From positions 62,001 to 126,000 of the forward strand of contig CAKOHE010000060.1 in NCBI GenBank assembly GCA_934047225.1: a stretch of DNA of 64,000 nt, read 5' to 3'. The DNA is from Ypsolopha sequella (taxonomy: Eukaryota; Arthropoda; Insecta; Lepidoptera; Ypsolophidae). Positions within the stretch are counted from its first letter, which is position 1. Every line of letters starts with the position of its first letter. Both the position numbers and the translations under genes were made by a program. Below, piece by piece: positions 1 through 10,751 of this stretch. The notes beneath the pieces were generated by a model that was given only the letters and a program-made list of their open reading frames with translations, was not told the DNA's origin and ran no database searches.

Positions 1-531
1 TGTTAATTTTATTTAGAGTCAAGTGTCCCCCCTCCCTGCCAGCGAAACGGTTGTATTTGGAGACGTGAAAAAAACTATCACAGCTAAGTAGACTTTACAA
101 GTTAACGAGTACAGATCGCGCCAAACTTTTAGTCCCCTCTAAACACGGGGCGATTCACATCAGCAGTTACAAAATGTATGGGCCGTTCTTGGGAAGAGCA
201 ACTTCTGAGCGTACTAAAAGTTTAGTTGACAAACTTATAAAATGTACTTGGAGAAGAAGTCCGCATATTGTGCAGGGCAACTACGGAACCCTATACTGCG
301 CGTGGCCCGACACGCACTTTGCCGGTTTTTTATTAATTGATCAGATTGCTAAATAAAACCGTATGTAGCAGCATGTAGCCGGCCGGTGGTGCTACAAGAC
401 TACAAGCCATGACAAGTGTATGTATATCACAATAATCTCTTGTTTACATTCTGGGGAAAGAACGATGGACTTTGCTCTGATCATTCTTCAAATACCTGAC
501 AGTTGATAAAGAGGTGTTCACATTGCAGTCA
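1..531. other. unassigned AT-rich DNA
   Basis: No coding, repeat or structural signal that I can name is visible before the first TTAA element. The short open frame near 174 has no recognisable motif and looks like chance. Confidence 0.6.
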
Positions 532-1006
532 TTAAGGCGATTACCTTCGCCAAATTAGCAGCTCGATATTTTTCACTACGAATATCAACGGAAACGACAT
601 TGAAATAACGTTCATATCAGCGCGCAATGCAAAGTGGCTGTTACGACGCTCGCTGCGTCCTTGAGAGGGCGAAATAGGAGAAAATTATACTTTTCACTTT
701 GACGTGATTACTCGATTGAATAATCTTATGTTATGTTTATAGCTATCAAGTTTATCTATTTATCAAAGCATAGATGAATTCAATCGACCAAGCCACTCAG
801 GAGCAGTAGGGAATTTGAGGTCAAAAAACACCATTCAGTAAAAAAAAAAATTCATGTAGAAGTTTTGGTGGTATGAAAAAGAAAACTGTTGCATATGTTG
901 TCTAAGAGTTGATTATTCATAATAGATTTTTTCATTATTTTTGGTTTGGCCATAAACGAGGAGTAGGCTTTAGAAAGTACCCATTTGGCAATGGTAAGGG
1001 CCTTAA
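532..1006 (+). mobile_element. piggyBac-type MITE, copy 1
   Basis: A 475-bp non-autonomous element. It begins TTAAGGCGATTACC and ends GGTAAGGGCCTTAA, so the termini are imperfect inverted repeats (TTAAGGCxxTTACC-TGCCAAAT), each carrying TTAA. Duplication of TTAA is the hallmark of piggyBac transposition. Closely matching copies lie at 5973, 14598, 19339 and 63724. It has no transposase, so it would need one supplied in trans. Confidence 0.85.
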
Positions 1007-1611
1007 TTGCATCTATCACCGGTCGTTGTCCACGTGTATACGGTCCGTTAATCCAATCGTAATTTGATATTATTCGGTCAAGCCTACGTTCTTGAATGTA
1101 GCCTGGTTCGACCACTGCTAGAGATAGGTAGGGTTACCAGATGACAGGGATTTTCAGGAAATCAGGAAAAAATGGGATTTGTCAGGAATTTTCAAAGGAG
1201 ATGAATAATTGCTTAAAATTATTATATTTATTGAGTTTTATTATATAATGCGAGACAACGCGGACTTTTAGTCATTTAATTCATAGTTTTACGATTTTCC
1301 CGCCAAGCTCATAGTGCTAGTCGCCAAGAAAGAGAAGTCGTAGAATCAACAAATTGAATCAAGCAGAGCTCGCCTTCTGGAGCAGAGTGGAAAAAGTAAA
1401 GTTGAAATAGTTCTCTTTCACAAGGCTGTCCAATAATGCGGAGTCGGAGAAAACAGGAACTCGAAAATTCAATAATCCTTTAGATTTTGTTGCACTATTC
1501 CTGAATGTTTCAGATTAACAAAATGTTGTTCCTGTGTTGAATTCGAAACCAAATAAAATAGTAAATAAATCCATGAATAAATAAATAAAATAAATAAATT
1601 CACGAAAGGCA
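1007..1611. other. unassigned, with AAAT-rich low complexity
   Basis: Mostly unassigned. Around 1131 TAGGGTTACCAGATG resembles the terminal repeat of the MITE at 24054, but no partner end was found. An AAATAAAT-rich run lies near 1555-1600. Confidence 0.5.
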
Positions 1612-1839
1612 CTATGGGTCTTCAACCCGCGGCCCTCGAGCCGCATGCCTGCTGGGACATTTTTGCGGCCCCCAGAGGCTAAAGAAATTTTCATCTATTC
1701 TATATAAGACATTTTTAATTCACTTGTTTGGTTTTAAATTATTGTTGAAGTGGTATGTTTACGTGCGGCAATGTGCGGCCCTTTGACAGACCTGGAATAG
1801 ATTATTGGCCCTCCAGCTAAAAAAGTTTGAAGACGCCTG
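1612..1839. mobile_element. possible hAT-like MITE
   Basis: The left end reads GGGTCTTCAACCCGCGGCCC and the reverse complement of the right end reads CAGGCGTCTTCAAAC, then GGAGGGCC further in. The shared GTCTTCAA core and the GCGGCCC context resemble animal hAT MITE termini. No 8-bp target duplication is visible, so family and borders are tentative. Confidence 0.4.
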
Positions 1840-2078
1840 ATCTAACCCTGATCTGGGTTCAAATCCTGTCGGCAAGTTTTTGATAATTTAAGTGCGTAGT
1901 TTTAGCACTTCCTGAAATAGTCCAGTAATTGATGTCAAGATATACAACTGCAATGATTTTTCTATAGATGTAGCATAGAGTAAGAGATCGGTTATGGAGT
2001 AACGAAAGCGAGACCAAAAAACTTGACAAGGGCAGATCACATTTTGTTTACATCTGCCGAGCATGGAATTAAATTTAT

Positions 2079-2250
2079 GTCCATCCACCCACCAGCCTAG
2101 TTCGTCCACTGCTGGACATACTTAAGCCTTTCCAGGTTTTTGCCACTCCTGGCGGTCATCCTGGAAGAATTGCCCATACTCACACACGCTGTGCAGGCGG
2201 GTTGGTGAGCGCGGTTCCGAAATCCTCGCACCAGTGACGCCGCTGCCCAT
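2079..2250 (-). mobile_element. RTE-like LINE 3' end (truncated)
   Basis: On the minus strand this reads as a LINE tail: it contains the sequence around CAGCAGTGGACGAACTAGGC and ends in a GGATGGATG run. It matches a plus-strand copy at 39868-40050. GATG-repeat tails of this type are typical of RTE-like elements in moths. Only the last 170 bp is present. Confidence 0.6.
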
Positions 2251-2286
2251 CACCAGTCTGTTCCATATAAGGCCCGGCTATTAGGG

Positions 2287-2480
2287 ATGGATATCAAATC
2301 AAAATCAAAAATGTTTATTGTGTTAACCAAATATTTACATAATTACAATTACAGCTGGAGCCTTCTTTTAAGTAAAAATACCTGTATCAGAAGACTCCGC
2401 TCCTTCAGTCCGCAGCATTGGTTTTAGAAAACAGTTTCAAAAATTTGCTTAGAATTTTAAATTTACAAAAATTAATTAAA
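2287..2480 (-). mobile_element. LINE 3' UTR fragment with TTTGA-type tail
   Basis: On the minus strand the segment ends in AATAAACATTTTTGATTTTG followed by ATTTGATAT, a polyadenylation-like site followed by a short-repeat tail as left by 5'-truncated LINE insertions. The same kind of tail is at 5029. The upstream limit is uncertain. Confidence 0.45.
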
Positions 2481-2595
2481 GTAATAATTAAGAACACAAT
2501 TAAAGTAATAATAAGAACACAAAACAGATATGTATATAATAAAAGAAAGATAACATCCTGCATGCGTCCATATTATGGAAGTAGCTAAATATGAG

Positions 2596-2660
2596 GGGGT
2601 GCATGTGTGTGTGTGAGAGGGTGTGTGAGAGGGTGTGTGTGAGTGTGTGAAGGTGAGGGA
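2596..2660 (+). repeat. GT/GA-rich microsatellite
   Basis: Imperfect GTGTGTGAGAGG repeats. They give artefactual reading frames rich in His-Thr-Pro-Ser on the opposite strand. Confidence 0.8.
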
Positions 2661-3627
2661 TATACCGCCATCCATCGGTCCCAGGCATGGTGGGCCTCCT
2701 GGTTTTTTGCCTGTGAGCTGTCCTCTTACTCTCCCCCGAATTACTTCGAGGGGGTCTCCAAGTAAGATGGTGGTACCTCCACAGTCGAGCCCGGCATCAG
2801 CTCTACCACCTGATAAAAATGTATGTAAATGTTGTTATTTAGGGAATTGTGTATTAAAAGACCACAAGTATGATGATAATACGTAATACGTAATGGAGAA
2901 TGCGAAATGAATGTTAATTGCGTAATTGTTATCATTTTAAATTTAATCCGTAAGTATTCAGAGCAATAACGTGAATAAATGCGATAATTTTTCCCACCTA
3001 TTTCTGTACAAAACTTTTTTGTTAGTTCTAAAACATTGCATTCAGACATCAATATATTTTTCACTTCCCATGCTCGTAAAGTTCTTGTATCTACTTGGGC
3101 ATAAAGTAGTTTTCTTCTAAAACTATCGGCAATAGACCATACAGCCAGTACACAGTACAACTTTATAGACAAACTTTTTGAAACTCAATAATGTTCGCGC
3201 TAGGATTCTATCATATTAGAGCATAGGATAGAAGCTTCAGATGATGGTCAAGAATGATACTTTATATAGTGACTTTAACGGTAGTTAATATAAAATTAAT
3301 AAACAGACATGCATGTCTGATTTTTTATTTAGGTTCTTTGGACATGGCTGTATGGGCTAAGTGCCCTTTGCCTTTCCACTTCTCCGCGGGAAAATTAAAA
3401 AAAAACTGGTGTGGCGGGAAACAGCTGTTCTTTTTTCCCAATAGGTACATATATTAAGTTGTTTATTTAAATTTGCATTAAATATTACCTAGGTCCTGAT
3501 TGTGCAATATTATGCCATTTGCTAGCAATATCACTGTTTCATTTCCTCGCAACCGAAGTGAAAAGCAGAGTGTATAACTAGCATAAAACCCATTTTATTC
3601 TCGACTCTATATATGCCCTCGCCTCTC
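2661..3627. other. unassigned; dispersed repeat near 3340
   Basis: No gene is recognised. A 143-codon minus-strand frame (2741-3172) has no motif I know. Around 3345-3375, CATGGCTGTATGGGC followed by CCCTTTGCC recurs inverted at about 17062-17105, so part of this stretch is a dispersed repeat. Confidence 0.5.
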
Positions 3628-3965
3628 GGGTTATGGCTTTTTAAGATAGTAAAATATTAATTTCTGAACAAAATAAATACCACTTGTTACCTTACAAGAT
3701 GAAGTACAGGTTCATTAAAAAAAAATTTGGCACTAATGTATAGTAACTTCAGAAAAAAAAACAGGATGTCAAGTTCAGGTTACACCCGTAGCACTGCAAT
3801 GCTATTCAAGAGATTTTCTTGAAATTCCTGTTTTTTTTTCTGAATTTAGTATACATTATTGCCGTGATTTTTTTTAATGAACCTGCACTTCATCTTGTAA
3901 GGTAACAAGTGGTATTTATTTTGTTCAGAAATTTGAATTTTTACCGTCTTAAAAAGCCATAACCC
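3628..3965. mobile_element. foldback MITE with arms of about 135 bp
   Basis: The left arm begins GGGTTATGGCTTTTTAAGA and the right arm ends TCTTAAAAAGCCATAACCC. The two pair over about 135 bp each, including the CCACTTGTTACCTTACAAGATG block, around a loop of roughly 60 bp. No target duplication is obvious and no coding sequence is present. Confidence 0.75.
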
Positions 3966-4583
3966 CGAACCCCGAATCTCAAATAAGCAGAATTTGTTTC
4001 TGCCCCATTCAAGCGTTAGACAAATGGTCTTGTCTATCTATCTCGCTCTAACATGCGCGTATACATATACTAAATATATGGTATTTTCATATTATTGACA
4101 TCCCCCCCTCCTGGATTTTTTTTATTCTTAACCAAAATAATGAAACCCCTGATGCCCTGATCTTACTAATATTGTTTTTAGCCATGGTCTAATTATTGTG
4201 TTTTTTTTTTAAATAAATATTTATCTCGGATTCTTTTGAATTTAAATTTTTCAGTTATTTTACTAATATATTCCCAATTTTCACCCAACGTACAAAATCA
4301 CAAACAATAAAATAATGTAATATGTGTAATATAAGTTGTAAAGTAATAGTGTTGTCACACTTACGACAGAACAAACATAGACGGTAACATTTTCCATCTC
4401 TTTCCTGCGAATTACTTGTGTCGGTTGCTGCGCCCAGAACTCCTTCAGGCTTCAGGTCTTGAAGACTGCTGTTTCTTGACCACTCGAGTTCTGTCATTCG
4501 AAGAGGACGTTCCAAATAATTTCTAAAACAAAATCATAGAAGCCAGATTATATTGTCATGTTTTGAAGTCGCTTATTTATTCT
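3966..4583. other. unassigned AT-rich DNA
   Basis: A minus-strand frame (4255-4515) contains a Cys-rich stretch (CYRLCLFCRKC), but no neighbouring homology supports a gene. The rest is AT-rich with nothing I can assign. Confidence 0.5.
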
Positions 4584-4978
4584 TTTCAATGCATGTGCTC
4601 GTAAAGGCCCACTTTTTATGCATCAAAACCGAACAAAAAGTCGATTATTTTGCCCTAGGGCTTTATTATTATTATTATTTTTTTAATTTTTTTATAATGG
4701 TTGGCTAACCTGCAGCCTTTCCCGTGTACCATAGATGTTATACTTTTTTTTCCACTGTTTAACGGCTCTGGATACAATCCTTTTGAGCCAATCATAATTT
4801 AAAGTTCACAAGATTATATTTGTTTTCATTTCCTCACACTATGCATTGAAAAACGTAGTATGATACACGGGCGTAAAAGCAATAAATTACTCGGTTACGT
4901 TTAAAACACTCGCTACGCTCGTGTTTTAAATCGTCCTCGTAATTTATTCCTTTTGGCCCTTGTAGCATAAACTACTAT
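4584..4978 (+). mobile_element. single arm of the 22379-type palindromic element
   Basis: About 395 bp matching the right half of the complete inverted-dimer element at 22379-23043: GCATGTGCTCGTAAAGGCC, the ACGGCTCTGGATACA block, the GGGCGTAAAAGCAATAAATT block and the terminal TAGCATAAACTACT. Only one arm is present. Confidence 0.75.
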
Positions 4979-5028
4979 TATTGCATTCATGTGAAATAAA
5001 AAACAAAAAATATTTTTTGAATTATTGC

Positions 5029-5130
5029 ATATCAAATCAAATCAAAAGCTATTTATTGCCACAAGATGTACATAGAAATACAAAAAATACATGTATAATT
5101 AGAAAACTTAACTAAATAATAATATTTCGC
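5029..5130 (-). mobile_element. LINE 3' tail (TTTGA-type)
   Basis: The minus-strand reading ends GGCAATAAATAGCTTTTGAT followed by TTGATTTGATATG, a 5'-truncated non-LTR tail. It has the same tail type as the fragment at 2287. Confidence 0.5.
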
Positions 5131-5761
5131 TGCACTTATGTGGCAAAAGGAATAGTCTCAGACATGTTGCGTGTTGTGTAACAACAACACAACGCTGGTT
5201 TTCAGACTGCCCCTTTTACTATGCTAAACTTGAAAAAATATATATATTTACTTTTTAATTAAATTAAAGTGGAGATCATCTTGCAATTTTCTATAACATT
5301 TTGATTCATCTATATATGGGCGCTTTACACAATTAATTTACAAATTATTAATCAGAAAGACATCTTGTAATGTTTGTAACACAAAAAAATTACAAAGTAT
5401 TTTAGGTTTGTATAGTGTTAGATAAATCTTAAATAAAATATCATATTTATATACTTGTAATATAAACATGTTTCCATAAAAATATCTATATGAAAATCTT
5501 TCTGCATTTTGAAAAAGTTTCATCAGTATTTTTCTATTTGTAAACGTTTTTTAGGGAACTGGATAAGTCGCCCGGTCGATAGGCGGAGACGCATATTCGA
5601 GTCCTGACCTGGGATTTATTTTCTTAGGGGATTAAATTTCTGTTTCAATGTTTTAATGCAGTCTGCAATATTTTGAAATCGAAATGAAATGAAATCGAAT
5701 AATTTGTCTTATCTCTCTTTGATGAATACTTGCGATTGTCGGCACTTAGTGAAACTTGAAT
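5131..5761. other. unassigned; tRNA-like B-box near 5600
   Basis: No gene seen. GGATAAGTCGCCCGGTCGAT followed by ATTCGAGTCC around 5560-5612 resembles the 3' half of a tRNA or a SINE head, but I cannot fold a full cloverleaf. Confidence 0.4.
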
Positions 5762-6580
5762 AACAACATGATGAATAAAGACACTTGCACTCGTTTCACA
5801 GTTTCACCCGACCGGTTTCGGTTTTATACAATCACCAAGGGTTTAGACTGATTAGATTTTATTCCGTGCAATAAATGATACAGTAAACTATTATAGTTTT
5901 ACTATTATTTTAGTTTTGACCGATTATTATGTTATCTTTACAATAGTAAACTACTTATAATACTATAATAGCTTAAGGCGATTACCATCGCCAAATTAGC
6001 AGCTCGATATTTGTCACTACAAATATCAACGGAAACGACATTGAAATAACGTTCATATCAGCGCGCAATGCATAGTGGCTGTTACGACGCTCGCTGCGTC
6101 CTTGAGAGGGCGAAACAGGGGAAAATTATACTTTTCACTTGGACGTGATTACTCGATTGAATAATCTTATGTTATGTTTATAGCTATAAAGTTTATCTAT
6201 TTATCAAAGCATAGATGAATTCAATCGGCCAAGCAACTCAGGAGCAGTAGGGAATTTGAGGTCAAAAAACACCATTCAGTAAAAAAAAAAATTCATGTAG
6301 AAGTTTTGGTGGTATGAAAAAGAAAACTGTTGCATATGTTGTCTAAGAGTTGATTATTCATAATATATTTTTTCATTATTTTTGGTTTGGCCATAAACGA
6401 GGAGTAGGCTTTAGAAAGTACCCATTTGGCAAAGGTAAGGGCCTTAATATATCATTTATTGCACAGAATAACATCTAATCAGTCTAAACCCTTGATGATT
6501 GTATAAAACCAAAACCGGTCGGGTTAAATAAGCTAATGAACTGTGAAATTAGTGCAAGTGTGTTTATTCATCATGTTGTT
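5762..6580. mobile_element. palindromic PLE-like element, interrupted by MITE copy 2
   Basis: The left arm (5762-5883) and right arm (6450-6580) are inverted copies: AACAACATGATGAATAAA at one end and TTTATTCATCATGTTGTT at the other. Each arm carries an ACCC ... GAAACCGGTCGGGT block (partly decayed in the right arm), the arrangement found around short-stem-III hammerhead motifs in Penelope-like retroelements. About 345 bp remain once the 475-bp MITE inserted in the middle is subtracted. The PLE assignment is an inference from that block; no coding domain remains. Confidence 0.6.
5973..6447 (+). mobile_element. piggyBac-type MITE, copy 2 (nested)
   Basis: 475 bp bounded by TTAA at both ends, nearly identical to copy 1, and inserted between the arms of the palindromic element at 5762-6580. 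It is therefore younger than that element. Confidence 0.85.
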
Positions 6581-6791
6581 ATCCCTCTAGATCTAAACTA
6601 CGATTAAAAAGAAAACTAAATAGTATACCTATTCTACTGTTAATCTATTTTTACGTTACCTTATTGCTCGCTGCGCTACCGGAGCTCACCAGTAACCTTT
6701 TAATTGAAACGTCGGAGAAAAAAGAACCGATATTTATTTTTTACAAGTACCTACCGTAAAAATGTAGTTTGTGTCTAATAAATATATCTAA

Positions 6792-6985
6792 CTAGCTTTT
6801 GCCCGCAGCTTCATCCACGCTGATATCGTTTGCATTTTCCTGAGATAAAAAGTAGCCTGTCACTTTTCGGCCCATAAACTATCTCTATGCAAAAAATCAC
6901 ATGGATCAGTTGCTCCTTTGCTGTGTGAAAAAAGGACAAACCAACAAACACACTTTCGCATTTATAACAGAGGTACGGATAATGT
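6792..6985 (-). mobile_element. short non-autonomous Helitron-like element
   Basis: The minus-strand 3' end reads GCTGCGGGCAAAAGCTAG, the CTAG terminus of a Helitron, although the preceding GC hairpin is degraded in this copy. The other end carries TATAAATGCGAAAGTGTG, the same opening block as the larger element at 9755. Helitrons leave no target duplication. No Rep/helicase is present. Confidence 0.6.
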
Positions 6986-7066
6986 GTCTGGAGATAAAGT
7001 TGCTTGTATACGTTGTTTATTGTGATGTCATTCATTGCGTCACAGTCATTGCGATGTGATTTCATG

Positions 7067-7671
7067 GGGTTGTTGTACATTCGTCATAAAGTAAATTCGT
7101 CACATGTAAATTCGTCACATTTTCGTACAGACAGCAGAAAAATCAAAAATTAATTAAAATAAACACATTATACAACCTGTAACAGAAAGGTGTAACCATA
7201 TTTAAAGAGCTTATTCAGTCAATGGTATAGAACAACTTTTATTATGGATCAAACACTGTATCTCGAAAAAAGAATTAACTGTTTCCTAGAAAAAAGCAAT
7301 GCCGCTCGGTGGAAATGTATGGAAGGGCAGATTTTTTATTTTTTATTTCAGTGTTTGCTCCATAGTAAAAGTTGTTCTATACCATTGACTGAATAAGCTC
7401 TTCAAACATTTCTGTTACACGTTGTATATTTATTTTTCATAAAGTTTCAATTTACATAATTTTTGTGTAAAGTACCAAAGCAAGCAAAATTATTGGTTTT
7501 AGCGCTCGAAATTATACAAGAAAAAACACCTTTATGAATGCTCTCTCTCTCCTTATTCTTAAAAGTGCTGTGATTTTGAAAAACAAATAAAAATTTATTT
7601 TTTGTTTGATTTTTCTGTTGTCTGTACAAAAAATGTGACGACATTACTTTGTGACGAATGTACAACAACCC
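7067..7671. mobile_element. foldback element with exact 8-bp target duplication
   Basis: Termini are GGGTTGTTGTACATTCGTCA and its inverted counterpart, pairing over about 70 bp. The flanks are identical 8-mers ATTTCATG at 7059-7066 and 7672-7679. An 8-bp duplication points to hAT-like transposition, although the TIR is not the usual CAGNG type. A second, independent palindrome sits inside at 7171-7426. Confidence 0.75.
7171..7426. mobile_element. nested MITE inside the 7067 element
   Basis: Ends are TACAACCTGTAACAGAAA and TTTCTGTTACACGTTGTA, with arms of about 68 bp that include AGCTTATTCAGTCAATGG. TA dinucleotides flank both sides, consistent with a Tc1/mariner-type MITE. It is younger than its host element. 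Confidence 0.65.
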
Positions 7672-8775
7672 ATTTCATGTGATGTTCTGCAGAAGGGTTT
7701 GTCAATTCCGGCACAGTGTGGGTAACAGAAGAGCGAAATAAGGAGCCAGACCATGGTTACAGTGTAGTGTCAAGCCAAATACTGTGAACTTCATGGTTTT
7801 GTGCAAGTAGATCTCATATTTTATGATGTGGGTCTCTGTAGTAAAAAGACGGGACGCTTAAATTAAGTTTAGTCCTGTCAAATTAGTTAAAACGTGTTAC
7901 TCCGAATCGACACAATTGTCCAACTTGTGTTTGTTTTTAGTTCAGTGACGACATCACGTTTTGCTAATGTAATAAGTCCCACTGATATTATGATGATACC
8001 TTGTATCATTTTTAAAAAAAATTATATATATTTTATAGCATTAGAACCATTAAAAAAAAACTATTCGATATATTTCGACTACAGAACTATTAAAAAGGAA
8101 TAAAAATGCCATGAAAGCCGTGACTGCGACGCACCGATATGATCAATATACGATCAATAGACATAACCCACGGGCCTCTTATTTCTCAACCGAACGCGTT
8201 AGAACAAACATATTGTAAAAATGGTGTATTGCAGCGTGGCAAATTTGTTGTAACTCTTCAAATAACGCAAATAAGACATCCAAAGGAATTTCATTTCATT
8301 CGTAAGTAATTTAAAATGCATTTACTGTGATATTAACAGAATAAACCTTCAACCTTAAAATTTCAAATAAAATTTCAACCTTACCATGAAATACTTAGCG
8401 TTGTAGCGAGTACCGTTGAAATTAGACAATATTTTGTCCATTGCAGATTATAAAGATTGTCACACATTGAGTCAGAATATTAACGCCGCAATGTATATTT
8501 TTCAAACATTATCAACACGGACCTAACTCTGTCATGTTGAAATGTTAAAATGTGTAAATAGCAATATGGGTGTCATTTTTATGGTTTTTTAGGACGTTTA
8601 TTACGAAAATGGCATCGATTTTGCAATTTAATTTAGTGGACATGAACATTCTTGAAAGTATGTGTGCCAGAGCAAATCGGCTGTTACAGACGAACAGACA
8701 GATAGCCACACAAATGATCCTATTAGGGTTTCTTCTTTTTTACTTTTGAGATATCTATTGATCTATATATCCACA
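7672..8775. other. unassigned, with half of a foldback repeat
   Basis: At 7848-7912, GACGGGACGCTTAAATTAAG and the following TAGTCCTGTCAAATTAGTTA match the right arm of the foldback element at 14355-14516. At about 8685-8740, a GACGAACAGACAGA then GATCCTATTAGGGTTTC block belongs to the common lepidopteran repeat whose other end is AGGTACGGAACCCTAA (see 15775). Nothing else is recognised. Confidence 0.5.
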
Positions 8776-8796
8776 ATCTATCTATCTATCTATCTG

Positions 8797-8865
<69 letters not shown>

Positions 8866-8880
8866 ATATATCTATCTATA
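8776..8880 (+). repeat. (ATCT)n microsatellite
   Basis: About 100 bp of almost pure tetranucleotide ATCT with one GTCT interruption. The Ser-Ile-Tyr-Leu reading frame over it is an artefact. Confidence 0.95.
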
Positions 8881-8939
8881 TCCAAGCAAAATATCTTTGG
8901 AACGGAAGGTAGTACATCCCTAGGGGTTGAATCACGGGA

Positions 8940-9160
8940 TACCAAAAAAGTTTTTTTTTAAATGTCAAAACTTAGACGGACTGTATCTCCCAAACGGCTG
9001 GAGTTAGACCGATGTTAATGGGTGTCTAGGAAAAGGTCTCGACGAGATCTGTCTGCAGAAAGTGTCAAAACTTAACAGGCCCATATCTCCCAAATGGCTG
9101 AAGCTAGACCCATGTTCATGGTACTCTAAGAAAAGGGCTCGGCGAGGTCTAGATGACGGT
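8940..9160 (+). repeat. two tandem units of about 100 bp
   Basis: Two adjacent diverged copies, each starting TGTCAAAACTTA, passing through ATCTCCCAAACGGCTGGAG and ending near AAAAGGxCTCGxCGAGxTCT. Blocks such as CCCCGAAGGGATGAAAAGGG nearby (9298) are typical of non-autonomous Helitron interiors in moths, but no end is visible here. Confidence 0.6.
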
Positions 9161-9754
9161 AAAAAAAAATGAAAGTTTGTATGAAAGTTCTTTATTATAA
9201 AGTTCGTCTGTTTCGAAGTTAGGATTTTTAAATTTTGTGTTTAGACTGACAATTGAAAATTACTTTATACGTGTCTCAGCGTTTGTGATAATTCCAACCC
9301 CGAAGGGATGAAAAGGGGGATGAAGTTGTCTTTGGAAAGTCTTTCATTTTCAAAGTAAAATGACTAAATTTGTTATTTAGGTGGTCAAGACCAAGGTTCA
9401 ATGACAATTTTAGCGAAAAACACAAAATAAAATTTGTGCCCTATACTAATTTAAGAACAACTCCCAGTATGGGAAAGTTAGTATTGTTTTGGTTATGTTT
9501 TTTTCTCAAAAAGGGTCTCTGACTACTTACCGAGTCTTCAGTATGTATTTTTGGCTATATAATTAGAAATGACCCAATGTAGGTACCTCACAAATATTGC
9601 AAGTATTAGGAGTATGTTTACTTTCGTAAGTACTTTCTAAATCCAATAAAAGGAATAGAAAATTTGTGTTTTGATGTAAATAAAAATTTAAGGGATGAGT
9701 TAATGTTCTTTCGTCTTGCGGATGCACTCCTCTCATGTTAGGTGCATTTAACTA
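9161..9754. other. unassigned, probably decayed Helitron interior
   Basis: Contains the GGGATGAAAAGGGGGATGAA block at about 9305-9325 and otherwise AT-rich sequence with no coding signal. Confidence 0.4.
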
Positions 9755-10751
9755 ATATCATAAATGCGAAAGTTGGGATGGATAGATGTTTGTTACTCTT
9801 TCACGCCGTAACTGATGAACCGATTGGGTTAAAACTTTGCACAAATGTTGTTCTAAACCTGGAATAGGACAAAGGCTATTTTATATCCGATAAATCAGTA
9901 CCCATAGGATGGCAATGGGGTGTCAAGTTTCTATAGAAAAGTGATGTACTGTTACTCCTTCACGCCGTACCTACTGAACCGATTAGGCTAAACTTTGCAC
10001 AAATGTAGTTCTAGACCTGGAATAGGACATAGTAGACCACTTTTTATCCCATTAATCAGTTCAGAGGCAATTGGGTGTCAAGTTCCTATAGAAAAGTGAT
10101 GCACATCTTTACGCCGTACCTCCCGAACTAATAAAGCTGAAACTGCTTTAAATGTAGTTCTAGACCTGAAATAGGACATACGCTACTTTATATCAAATCA
10201 GTAACCAAAAATCTTTTTTGTTTGGAAACGCGGCATTGCTTTCGGTCTCGCCAAAGACCCTTTAGCAGAGGATTAATTCAGAGAACAAAAAATAGTGTCT
10301 TTCGGAAACGCAGCCCGGCCTTCGGCTTCGCCAAAGACCGCCAACGATACTTAAGCAGATGATTAAAATTAATTAGAAAACAAAAGATAGTGTCTACTGG
10401 AAATACGGCTCGGCCTTCAATCTCGCCAAACATGCTATACTAGGGGATTAAATCAGTTAAAAAAGACAGCCAAAGACACATTAGCAAAAGATTAATTCAG
10501 AGAACAAAAAATAGTGTCGATCTGCAAAACGGCTCGGGCTTCGGCCTCGGCAAAGACGGAAACATGTCTTGGTGTTCGGCCTCGCCAAAAACACGTTACA
10601 TAGGGATCAAATTAGAGATGATGAGAACCAAAAACACTTTAAATACTCCAAATCAAAGCCAGCTGTACTACTAAAACTAAAAATATTTACAGATTCGATA
10701 CGACTATACAAAAACTTAATCAACGCGGGCGAAGCCGCGGGGAAAAGCTAG
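9755..10751 (+). mobile_element. non-autonomous Helitron with two internal arrays
   Basis: The left end carries CATAAATGCGAAAGTTGGGA. The right end reads CGCGGGCGAAGCCGCGGGG then AAAAGCTAG: a GC hairpin followed at once by CTAG, the Helitron 3' signature. Inside are three units of about 155 bp (from 9793, 9952 and about 10101), each with CACGCCGTA, CTGAACCGATT and CCTGGAATAGGACA, followed by four or five units of about 90-120 bp (10215-10600) built on CGGCCTTCGGCCTCGCCAAA. No Rep/helicase ORF is present, so mobility would need a partner. The exact 5' base is uncertain. Confidence 0.7.

Noticed and set aside
1862..1885. tRNA gene or SINE (GGTTCAAATCC B-box)
   Set aside because: Only a B-box-like string; no anticodon arm or A box in the expected position.
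2741..3172. 143-codon minus-strand ORF as a host gene
   Set aside because: No motif, no splice structure and surroundings made of repeats; chance frame not excluded but unsupported.
4255..4515. Cys-rich minus-strand frame as the piggyBac transposase C-terminus
   Set aside because: The Cys spacing does not match the piggyBac cysteine-rich domain and no transposase core lies nearby.
8662..8961. 99-codon ORF with Ser-Ile-Tyr-Leu repeats
   Set aside because: Translation of the ATCT microsatellite.
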